Source: Methylococcales bacterium (GTDB lineage: Bacteria; Pseudomonadota; Gammaproteobacteria; Methylococcales; Methylomonadaceae). Taken from it: 64,000 nucleotides of DNA. The position numbers were made by a program, and so were the translations under genes. A model generated the notes under the pieces. It did no database searches and was not told where the DNA came from. It saw nothing but the letters and a program-made list of their open reading frames with translations. The DNA lies in NCBI GenBank assembly GCA_028715725.1, contig JAQURG010000002.1, positions 115,032 to 179,031 of the forward strand, written 5' to 3'. Positions 28,234-35,493 of this stretch are shown piece by piece (within the stretch, counting starts at the first letter, position 1; each line of letters starts with the position of its first letter).

Positions 28234-29607
28234 TTAATTCCTAAAATTATCAACCAGAGCCGCCACTACATTCTCCATGCGCTGCGCTCTGGACCCTTTA
28301 ACCAAAACCGTTTCATCGCCTTTCAGCTCTTGCTTTAGCGTATCTATCATATCTTGCTGTGTTGCAAAAAATGTTGCACCGGTGCCAAAGGCCCGCACAG
28401 TATTTTTGCTATCCGCGCCAACGGCTAATAATCTTTTAACGCCACTGGTTTTAATCAGTTCGCCCAGCTCTTCATGCATTTTCGGGCTTTCCGGCCCCAG
28501 TTCACCAAAAGCTCCCAACACCAGCCATGGCTTTCCTGCACAGGCAGCCAGCACATCAAGACCAGCCTTCAGAGAAGCGGCGTTGGCGTTATAGGTATCG
28601 TCAATAATGATGTTTCCCAATCGGCCTACCAGTGGTTGTATCCGTCCTGTTACCGGTTGTACGCTTTCCAGCCCCTGTTTGATCTGTTGCAGGTTTATAC
28701 CCAAGGCCAAACATGCGGCCGTAGCAGCCAATGCATTAACCACATTATGTTGTCCTGCCAGCCTTAACATAATTTCAACATCATCCTGCGCTGTGACTAA
28801 CTTAAAGGTGGTAACAAAGACCTTATTCCTGATGTCTGTTTTTATATTTTTAGCGGTTACATTCGCTTTTTCATGCAAACCAAAACTTAAAGCTCTTCTG
28901 TTTCCCGCTATGCTTTTCCAATAGTCAAAATATTTGTCATCCCGGTTAATAATGGCCACACCATCCTGTTTAAGAGTCCGGATGATTTCTCCTTTCGCTT
29001 CAGCAACGCCGTCAAGATTACCGAATCCTTCAATATGCGCTGCTCCTGCATTATTAAGCACGGCCACATCAGCTTGCGCATATTGACTGGTATAGGCAAT
29101 TTCTCCCGGATGATTAGCGCCCATTTCAATGACTGCATACCGGTGTTGTTCATTTAAACGCAACAGCGTTAAAGGCACGCCAATGTCGTTGTTCAAGTTA
29201 CCTTGCGTATATAGCACATTGCCTTGCCTGGAATCAGACGCGCCCAATATCGCCGCAATCATTTCCTTAACGGTCGTTTTGCCGTTACTGCCGGTAACTC
29301 CAACCACTGAAACCGCTAATTTCTTCCGCCATTCGCCTGCCAGTTCAGCCAATGCAAGATGCGTATCCTCAACAACAATATGCGGTATCGTCGCCGCAAC
29401 GCCCTCATGAACAAGGACTGCAATAGCGCCTGCCTGTTCCGCCTGGGCTATAAATTCATTACCATCAAAATTGCGCCCCTTGATCGCAACATAAAGTTGT
29501 CCAGGCTTTAGCGCGCGTGTGTCTATACTCACTGAGCCGAACGCCCTATCTTCACCGATAAGCGTTCCTCCCACATACCCGGCACAATCACTCAATAGCA
29601 TTTCCAT
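28234..29607 (-). CDS. murF: UDP-MurNAc-tripeptide-D-alanyl-D-alanine ligase MurF
   Basis: A 457-residue Mur ligase adding the D-Ala-D-Ala dipeptide made by the ligase half of the MurB-Ddl fusion. Visible are the N-terminal DTRALKPGQLYVAIKG segment, the ATP loop GVTGSNGKTTVKEM, EMGANHPGEI, NNAGAAHIEGFG and DDTYNANAASL. The frame is open from a TTG at 29613 overlapping the murE stop. ATG at 29607 and ATG at 29601 are also possible; I use 29607. Two or four residues at the N-terminus are therefore uncertain. Confidence 0.95.
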   Translation of the reverse strand: MEMLLSDCAGYVGGTLIGEDRAFGSVSIDTRALKPGQLYVAIKGRNFDGNEFIAQAEQAGAIAVLVHEGVAATIPHIVVEDTHLALAELAGEWRKKLAVSVVGVTGSNGKTTVKEMIAAILGASDSRQGNVLYTQGNLNNDIGVPLTLLRLNEQHRYAVIEMGANHPGEIAYTSQYAQADVAVLNNAGAAHIEGFGNLDGVAEAKGEIIRTLKQDGVAIINRDDKYFDYWKSIAGNRRALSFGLHEKANVTAKNIKTDIRNKVFVTTFKLVTAQDDVEIMLRLAGQHNVVNALAATAACLALGINLQQIKQGLESVQPVTGRIQPLVGRLGNIIIDDTYNANAASLKAGLDVLAACAGKPWLVLGAFGELGPESPKMHEELGELIKTSGVKRLLAVGADSKNTVRAFGTGATFFATQQDMIDTLKQELKGDETVLVKGSRAQRMENVVAALVDNFRN

Positions 29608-29609
29608 AA

Positions 29610-31112
29610 TCAACCGGCTCTCTTCTTTAATGCTTCGAGCACAACCCGGCTATCGCTGAACGGCTGGCGCTGGCTCTTGATTTCCTGATAGTCTTCATGT
29701 CCTTTACCCGCAATAACAATACAATCCTGTACTGCGGCTCTTGCTATTACATTCTGTATGGCCTGTTCTCTGTCCTGAATCACTTCAACTTTACCTGAAT
29801 TGCGCCCGGCCAAACTGCAACCGGCCAGAATGTCATTCACAATGTCAAGCCCATTTTCAAAACGGGGGTTGTCATCGGTAACAATCACATAATCTGCTTT
29901 CTGCTCCGCAATATGCCCCATTTCAGGACGTTTACCCTTGTCCCTGTCACCGCCACAGCCAAAAACCAGCCATAATGCCTGTTGACAATGTTCCCTTGAG
30001 CTGGATAAAACCTTATCCAGGGCATCAGGTGTATGGGCATAATCTACAAAAATCAGAGGCTGAACACCCCCGCCAAAACGTTCCATACGGCCCATGACAG
30101 GCTTTAAACAGGCAGATTTCTGAACTGCTTTAGCCATTGAAACCCCCATTGCCAGCATGACGGCCAAAACCGTCAAGACATTCTCGGCATTAAAATCGCC
30201 ATAAAGCGGCGCTTTGATTCGCTGGCTATCTCCCCGCCAGTGCACATCAAATTCCATTCCATCGACTTTATGCGCTAAATTGTCTGCACTAATGCATTCT
30301 GCGGAACCCAACGTTTTTCCCTGAGTGCTGACACCCCATACAACGGCCGCTTCCGGTACGGCCGCAATGATCTGTTCGCTATAGGGATCATCCAGATTCA
30401 CTACCACGAAGCTCACACCCGTCTTGTCCAGCAACGCCAATTTAGCCTGCAAGTAGGCCTCCATAGTGCCGTGATAATCCAGATGGTCGCGGCTAATATT
30501 GGTAAATACAGCGCCTTTAAAAATAACGCCATTCACCCGGCCCTGCTCCAAACCATGCGATGAAACCTCCATCGCTACGGCTTTCTTTCGATCCTTCAGT
30601 AATTCAGCCAGTATTCTTTGTGTTTCCAAGGCATCGGGAGTGGTATTAAGTGTTTTTTTAAGTTCGCTGCACTGCCCCCAACCAAGTGTGCCGATAATTC
30701 CGCAATCATCAAGTAACTGACTTAAAAATTGACTACAGGATGTCTTTCCATTGGTTCCGGTAATTCCGATAACAGCCATAAATTCAGAAGGATTACCATA
30801 AAAACGGGCGGCTATTTCACCCAACTTCAAACCCAGACTCTCTACTGCAATCATCGGTATATCTGTGATCTGCTCTCCCGGTTTCCTGCTATCCCCGGAT
30901 GGGTCAAAAACAACGGCACAAGCGCCTCGCTCAACAGCCTGTTCAACATGAGCCAAGCCATGCTGTCTGGCGCCAGCCAAGGCAATAAAAAGATTTCCCT
31001 GAATGACTTCCCGGCTATCCAAAGCCAAGCCGGTAATCTGCATATCCTCTGCCATTCCCAAGCTGAAGTCCGGGAATGAGACAAACCCCTCCAATAAATC
31101 TCTCAGTCTCAT
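29610..31112 (-). CDS. murE: UDP-MurNAc-tripeptide synthetase MurE (meso-DAP adding)
   Basis: A 500-residue Mur ligase adding the third stem-peptide residue. The motif DNPR in VTDDNPRFENG marks meso-diaminopimelate specificity rather than lysine, as expected for a Gram-negative. The ATP loop is GITGTNGKTSCSQ, with EVSSHGLEQGRV and NISRDHLDYHGTME further on. The ATG at 31112 lies 8 bases past the ftsI stop; an in-frame TTG two codons upstream is possible. Its stop overlaps the start region of murF. Confidence 0.96.
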   Translation of the reverse strand: MRLRDLLEGFVSFPDFSLGMAEDMQITGLALDSREVIQGNLFIALAGARQHGLAHVEQAVERGACAVVFDPSGDSRKPGEQITDIPMIAVESLGLKLGEIAARFYGNPSEFMAVIGITGTNGKTSCSQFLSQLLDDCGIIGTLGWGQCSELKKTLNTTPDALETQRILAELLKDRKKAVAMEVSSHGLEQGRVNGVIFKGAVFTNISRDHLDYHGTMEAYLQAKLALLDKTGVSFVVVNLDDPYSEQIIAAVPEAAVVWGVSTQGKTLGSAECISADNLAHKVDGMEFDVHWRGDSQRIKAPLYGDFNAENVLTVLAVMLAMGVSMAKAVQKSACLKPVMGRMERFGGGVQPLIFVDYAHTPDALDKVLSSSREHCQQALWLVFGCGGDRDKGKRPEMGHIAEQKADYVIVTDDNPRFENGLDIVNDILAGCSLAGRNSGKVEVIQDREQAIQNVIARAAVQDCIVIAGKGHEDYQEIKSQRQPFSDSRVVLEALKKRAG

Positions 31113-31120
31113 AAACAATA

Positions 31121-32956
31121 TTATTGGCTTGTCTGGGTTAATAAAACGGGCATTGTTTCTTCCTGATCAGGAGGAACTTCCAATATCCTCAATGCTCCCG
31201 CCATTACCCTGGAAAATACCGGAGCTGAAACCAGTCCGCCGTAATACTGGCCTGCTGAAGGTTCATCAATCATGACCACCATAATCAAACGAGGATCATT
31301 AGCCGGCGCCATCCCGGCAAAAACAGAAAAATAGCTATTCTCGGCATAACCTCTGGCATCCGCTTTTTTTACTGTCCCGGTTTTACCTGCGGCCGTGTAG
31401 CCGTCGACCCGAGCTTCATAAGCGGTGCCATCTTTCATAAGCACGGTTTCCATCATCTTCCTGACGCTCTTGGCTGTTTTAGTTGAAAATATCCGGACTG
31501 CATCATCGTCTTCTTCACGTTTCAGTAAGCTGACTGAATGCAAAACACCATCATCCGCCAAGGCAGTGTAGGCTCTCGCCAATTGTAATGCCGAACAATT
31601 CAAGCCGTAACCAAAGGACAAAACTGCTCTGTCGATATCGTGCCAGTTTTTATAGTTCAGCATACTGCCATTTGCTTCACCCGGAAAACCGGAACCCGCC
31701 GAGGTTCCAAAACCGAGCCGATGATAAACGTCCCAAAAATATTTGGGCGGCATTTTTAACGCCATCATACTGACCCCGATATTGCTCGATTTTTTTATAA
31801 CATGCGTTAAATCCAGTGTGCCGTAATTATGCACATCCTTAACCGTATTACGCCCGATTTGATAGACTCCGCGTGTCGCAAAAGTAGCATTACGGCTTAC
31901 ATAACCGCCTTCCAAAGCTGCTGCAACAACAAAAGGTTTCACTGTTGATCCTGGTTCGAATACGTCAGTAAGCGCTCTGTTCCTGTACCAGCTTTCCTTC
32001 AAACTGCTTCTGGTATTTGGATTGAAAGACGGCTGGTTAACAGCCGCCAGGATTTCTCCATTTTTGGCATCCAATACCACCAATACTCCTGATTTGGCCT
32101 TATTGGCACTGACCGCCAGCTGTAGCTCCCGATACGCCAGATATTGAATGCGTTGGTCAATACTGAGCTCAAGATCGTTTCCGGAAACCGGGGCCTTTAT
32201 ATTTTCTATATCGTCAATAATCTGGCGTTGACCATCCCTGAGGACGCGTTTACTGCCTGAAATTCCTTTTAATAATTTTTCATAGCCTGACTCCATACCT
32301 TCCTGGCCGACATCTTCTGCATTAGTGAAACCCACTATATGCGCAGAAACACCGCCTGTAGGGTAAAAACGCTTGAACTCGCGCTCAATGTATACACCCG
32401 CCAGCTTTAATTCTTTTATCTGATCGCCCAGTCCCGGATTTACTCTTCTGGCAACATACGCGAAGGGTCTGAGCGGCTCTTCATTCAGTAAATTGGCTAT
32501 TTTTTTTGCAGGTAAATTCAGCAGCTTTTCCATTTTTCTGATTTTCAAAGCCTTTTCCTGACGAAAATCAGCCATTACCTGCTCCTTGTCACGATCAGTC
32601 AGCTTTTCTATATTGTGCTTACGTCTAAACTCCTTTTCCATCTGCCTGAGCTGATTTTTGTCCTCAGCTTTAAGCTCTTTAGGGTTGACTGCAATAGACT
32701 CAACAGGCGTACTCACAGCCAGAGGCGAACCATTCCTGTCCTTGATCATCCCTCTGTATGCTGAAACGGAAACATCATCTATTTGTCTCATATCACCCTG
32801 AGCCTTAAGAAACTGTTTATTCAGGACTTGCAGATGGACAGCACGACCCATCAAAACCAGCATGCAAGTCATCATAAAAAGAACCAGAAATTTTCTTCTG
32901 CCTGAAAAATTGTATTCCTGTTCTCTTGTCTTGGGTTTGCCTCGAAGATCTATCAT
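31121..32956 (-). CDS. ftsI: septal transpeptidase FtsI (penicillin-binding protein 3)
   Basis: A 611-residue class B penicillin-binding protein that cross-links septal peptidoglycan with FtsW. It has a short cytoplasmic tail, one membrane anchor (about 22-40), a pedestal domain and the transpeptidase domain. Active-site motifs are complete: STVK at 337-340, SSN at 390-392 and KTG at 525-527. Residues about 92-160 form a highly charged helical insertion rich in Lys, Glu and Arg, making the pedestal larger than in E. coli (588 aa in total there). It starts on the base after the ftsL stop. Confidence 0.97.
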   Translation of the reverse strand: MIDLRGKPKTREQEYNFSGRRKFLVLFMMTCMLVLMGRAVHLQVLNKQFLKAQGDMRQIDDVSVSAYRGMIKDRNGSPLAVSTPVESIAVNPKELKAEDKNQLRQMEKEFRRKHNIEKLTDRDKEQVMADFRQEKALKIRKMEKLLNLPAKKIANLLNEEPLRPFAYVARRVNPGLGDQIKELKLAGVYIEREFKRFYPTGGVSAHIVGFTNAEDVGQEGMESGYEKLLKGISGSKRVLRDGQRQIIDDIENIKAPVSGNDLELSIDQRIQYLAYRELQLAVSANKAKSGVLVVLDAKNGEILAAVNQPSFNPNTRSSLKESWYRNRALTDVFEPGSTVKPFVVAAALEGGYVSRNATFATRGVYQIGRNTVKDVHNYGTLDLTHVIKKSSNIGVSMMALKMPPKYFWDVYHRLGFGTSAGSGFPGEANGSMLNYKNWHDIDRAVLSFGYGLNCSALQLARAYTALADDGVLHSVSLLKREEDDDAVRIFSTKTAKSVRKMMETVLMKDGTAYEARVDGYTAAGKTGTVKKADARGYAENSYFSVFAGMAPANDPRLIMVVMIDEPSAGQYYGGLVSAPVFSRVMAGALRILEVPPDQEETMPVLLTQTSQ

Positions 32957-33223
32957 TTACGGTTTAATATAAATAATTTTTTCGCGTATCGGCATGACCA
33001 GCTTCAGCTTCTCCTTAGCCACCAATTCAACGCGGTTCTGTTCAACCAGCATCATTTGCTCCAATTGCATTTGCCCCCACTCGACTTCATATTGATCTAA
33101 TGCTCTTTCCTGTTTTTGAATCTCAAGAAAAACCAAACGTGAGTAGTATTTGCTATAAATCACTGCTAAAGCTGATAGTAAAAGAACTATTCCAACTACA
33201 CTTAAAAGCCGATTAGTTAACAT
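32957..33223 (-). CDS. ftsL: cell division protein FtsL
   Basis: An 88-residue bitopic protein with an N-terminal membrane helix (about 5-23) and a periplasmic leucine-zipper-like coiled coil, the normal FtsL layout. Its short C-terminus resembles other proteobacterial FtsL proteins (EKLKLVMPIREKI). The call rests on size, topology and position between rsmH and ftsI. The ATG shares one base with the rsmH stop (TAATG). Confidence 0.92.
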   Translation of the reverse strand: MLTNRLLSVVGIVLLLSALAVIYSKYYSRLVFLEIQKQERALDQYEVEWGQMQLEQMMLVEQNRVELVAKEKLKLVMPIREKIIYIKP

Positions 33224-34149
33224 TAAATCCTCTCAGCGACTCGCATGACGGCGCTTCTGGCTCTGGGATTTTCAGCAATTTCCTGCTCATCGGCTTTTAA
33301 CGCTTTGCCTGTTTTCTTCAAAATTCCCCTGGCTATATTAACTTCCTTAACCGGCAACTTGCCCGGATCATACTTGGCTCCGGTTTCCTGTCTGATAAAG
33401 CGTTTTACTATCCTGTCCTCAAGGGAATGAAACGAGATCACTACCAATCTCCCACCCGGCTTTAAAACTCGGGCGGATTGCTGTAAAACAGCCTTTAACT
33501 CATCCAGCTCTTTATTAATTTCAATACGGATTGCTTGAAATGTCCGCGTAGCAGGATGCTTGTGCTTCTCTTTTAAGGGCACTGCATCTGCAACCAGTTG
33601 CGCTAATTGCTTTGTTGTCCTGATAGGCGACTGCGCCCTTTTTTCAATTATTGCACTGGCTATGCGCCGTGCAAAACGCTCTTCACCATAATCGAATAAA
33701 ACCTTAACCAGCGCTTTCTCGTCAACATCAGCGAGCCATTGCTCTGCTGTGGGGCCCGCCAGACTATCCATGCGCATATCCAGCGGTCCCTCTCGCAAAA
33801 AACTAAAACCTCTTTCAGGATTATCCAGTTGTGGCGAAGACACGCCCAAGTCCATCAAAACACCATCAACTTCTCCAGTCAATTTTTCGGCTGCAACGAT
33901 GCTTTCCAGCTCAGAAAAACAGTTATGCTTTAGTTTAAACCTCGGATCCTTAAGCATTGCTTTTGCATAGTCAGAATTAATCGCATCAAAATCACGATCA
34001 AAAGCCAGTAACTTTCCATTTTGTCCTAGCTGATTTAAAATCCCGTAACTATGTCCACCGCGCCCAAAAGTGCAATCAAGATAAAGGCCATCCTTTTTAA
34101 TCGCTAACTGCTGCAAAACTTCTGCAAACATGACCGGTAAATGTTTCAT
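33223..34149 (-). CDS. rsmH: 16S rRNA (cytosine-1402-N4) methyltransferase RsmH
   Basis: A 308-residue SAM-dependent methyltransferase (formerly MraW) acting on 16S rRNA C1402. It has the HLPVMFAEVL start, the SAM-binding DCTFGRGGHS motif (about 25-34), DGVLMDLGVSSPQLD, ERGFSF and the late VVISFHSLEDRIVKRF segment, all family hallmarks. It lies 13 bases after mraZ and overlaps ftsL by one base. Confidence 0.98.
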   Translation of the reverse strand: MKHLPVMFAEVLQQLAIKKDGLYLDCTFGRGGHSYGILNQLGQNGKLLAFDRDFDAINSDYAKAMLKDPRFKLKHNCFSELESIVAAEKLTGEVDGVLMDLGVSSPQLDNPERGFSFLREGPLDMRMDSLAGPTAEQWLADVDEKALVKVLFDYGEERFARRIASAIIEKRAQSPIRTTKQLAQLVADAVPLKEKHKHPATRTFQAIRIEINKELDELKAVLQQSARVLKPGGRLVVISFHSLEDRIVKRFIRQETGAKYDPGKLPVKEVNIARGILKKTGKALKADEQEIAENPRARSAVMRVAERI

Positions 34150-34162
34150 AAACTTCCCCGGA

Positions 34163-34630
34163 TTAAAAGGATAATGGACCTAGCTCTTCAAGACCTTCAT
34201 TATCATCGCCATCCTTCCATTGATTTTCCTTGATTGTCCAGGCATCTTCATTCCAGATTTCGAACTTGTTAAGCAATCCAACCAGAACAATTTTTTTATC
34301 CATATTGGCAAATTTCCGAAGATTTTCCGGCAGTAGCAATCTGCCTTGCCCATCCATTTCACATTCATACGCATTACCAATAAGAAAGCGCCTTAATTTA
34401 CCGGCCATCTTATTTAAAGTGGGTAACTTACTGATTGTCTGCTCGAGTTTTTCCCATTCGGGCAGTGGATAAAGCCATAAACAGCCATTCTCTCCGACAC
34501 ATCGCTCGTCAACAGCAACCGTTATAATCATTTGGCGCTCACAACATTCTTGCAGTTCACCTCGATAGCGAGTGGGAATTGCAAAACGTCCCTTATCGTC
34601 CAAGTTAACCAAGCTAGTGCCTCGAAACAA
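34163..34630 (-). CDS. mraZ: transcriptional regulator MraZ (TTG start)
   Basis: A 155-residue protein with two AbrB-like SpoVT/MraZ domains, first gene of dcw and repressor of its own promoter in other bacteria. The conserved N-terminus (Phe-Arg-Gly-x-x-x-x-Asn-Leu-Asp-x-Lys-Gly-Arg-Phe) begins right at a TTG at 34628-34630. GGAGGGAG lies at 34634-34641, so TTG is the start. The upstream in-frame ATG at 34663 would add 11 atypical residues and place the code across the operator. Second-domain motifs include DGQGRLLLP. A weak start codon may keep MraZ low. Confidence 0.93.
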   Translation of the reverse strand: MFRGTSLVNLDDKGRFAIPTRYRGELQECCERQMIITVAVDERCVGENGCLWLYPLPEWEKLEQTISKLPTLNKMAGKLRRFLIGNAYECEMDGQGRLLLPENLRKFANMDKKIVLVGLLNKFEIWNEDAWTIKENQWKDGDDNEGLEELGPLSF

Positions 34631-34633
34631 AAT

Positions 34634-34641
34634 CTCCCTCC
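34634..34641 (-). promoter_or_regulatory. strong ribosome-binding site that fixes the mraZ TTG start
   Basis: On the minus strand GGAGGGAG lies three bases before TTG, with its GGAGG core six bases from it. This is near-ideal spacing and shows that the non-AUG codon is the real start. Confidence 0.8.
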
Positions 34642-34646
34642 AAAAA

Positions 34647-34676
34647 AAACCACTTTCCGCCACTTTAATACACTGG
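34647..34676 (-). promoter_or_regulatory. three MraZ boxes in 10-bp phase
   Basis: On the minus strand two perfect AAAGTGG heptamers start 10 bases apart (34650-34656 and 34660-34666 on the plus numbering). A weaker third, CCAGTGT, sits 10 bases further upstream (34670-34676). Tandem AAAGTG-type boxes with 10-bp period are the known MraZ operator in Mollicutes, and E. coli uses TGGG repeats with the same period. The boxes cover the expected transcription start, fitting repression by MraZ. Confidence 0.72.
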
Positions 34677-34681
34677 GAGTC

Positions 34682-34710
34682 ACTATAGATATCAAACAGT
34701 TCTTAGTCAA
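34682..34710 (-). promoter_or_regulatory. sigma-70 promoter of the dcw operon
   Basis: On the minus strand TTGACT (34705-34710), a 17-base spacer and TATAGT (34682-34687). Two of the hexamers differ from consensus by one base each. Transcription would start near 34675, directly at the MraZ boxes. Confidence 0.8.
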
Positions 34711-34734
34711 GAATGATTTTATTTAAACACTTTC

Positions 34735-34767
34735 TTTTTTGGGAACGACTTAATTACTCCCAAAAAA
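34735..34767. repeat. 10-bp inverted repeat upstream of the dcw promoter
   Basis: TTTTTTGGGA and TCCCAAAAAA are perfect inverted copies separated by 13 bases, 25-57 bases upstream of the -35 box. It could be an operator, or an upstream terminator for rnpB transcription coming from the same strand. The stretch 34780-35004 beyond it holds nothing I recognise. Confidence 0.6.
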
Positions 34768-35004
34768 GGGAAAAATTTACATAAAAGCAACAAAATAAAT
34801 TGCATTCTTTATCAGAAAGTTAGATGGTCTTTTGAGAGAAAACTTGAGATTTAAGCCGTAAAAATATCAGCTTTTTTTAATGGAAAATGATCATCAAGAA
34901 AGAATACAAGCGCATTATTTATGCGATGTATTTAAATGAAACGGTTCAGTAGTTATCTTGCATTTAACAACGACAATTATGAGCCTGGCGGCGTCAATAA
35001 TGAA

Positions 35005-35357
35005 GAAAGAGTCAGCCTATAAGCCGGGTTCTGTCAAGAACAGTCATTCATCTAGGCTGCAAGTCACCCTGCAGCTCAAGCAATCTACCCAGGAACCGCG
35101 CGGGCCACGCGTCTGTTCCTCTATTTGATCTTGCTCCGGATGGGGTTTACCATGCCACTTCTGTTACCAGTTGCGCGGTGCGCTCTTACCGCACCTTTTC
35201 ACCCTTACCTGTCAAAGTGACAGGCGGTATATTTTCTGTGGCACTTTCCGTAGGCTCACGCCTCCCAGGTGTTACCTGGCACCCTGCCCAATGGAGCCCG
35301 GACTTTCCTCCATTCTATCTTTGATGATAAAACAGCGACTGTCCAGCCGACTCTTTC
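35005..35357 (-). ncRNA. rnpB: RNase P RNA (M1 RNA), type A
   Basis: About 353 bases on the minus strand with the conserved core of bacterial RNase P RNA. Present are the GGAGGAAAGTCCGGGCTCC block near the 5' end, GGGCAGGGTGCCAGGTAAC, AGGTAAGGGTG and GCGGTAAGAGCGCACCGCGC, then the GGTAAACCCCATCCGGAGCAA region and the 3' block GATGAATGACTGT with ACAGAACCCGGCTTA. Ends are set by a perfect 9-bp P1 helix, GAAAGAGTC at 35349-35357 pairing with GACTCTTTC at 35005-35013. It matures tRNA 5' ends. A TATACT -10 box lies seven bases before the inferred start. Confidence 0.97.
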
Positions 35358-35364
35358 GCGGCCT

Positions 35365-35370
35365 AGTATA
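35365..35370 (-). promoter_or_regulatory. -10 box of rnpB
   Basis: TATACT on the minus strand, ending seven bases before the inferred 5' end of the RNA. The -35 region (around a GGTGTT or GTGTTG) is poor. Confidence 0.6.
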
Positions 35371-35493
35371 CTGCATTCATCAAACCAACACCATCACTAT
35401 AGGGCTACATTGCAGTGAGCAAGAAGTATCACACTTAATCGTATGAGTTATAAGGAACAAACTCGCAGGCGGTTCATTGGATCAGGCCAACTG

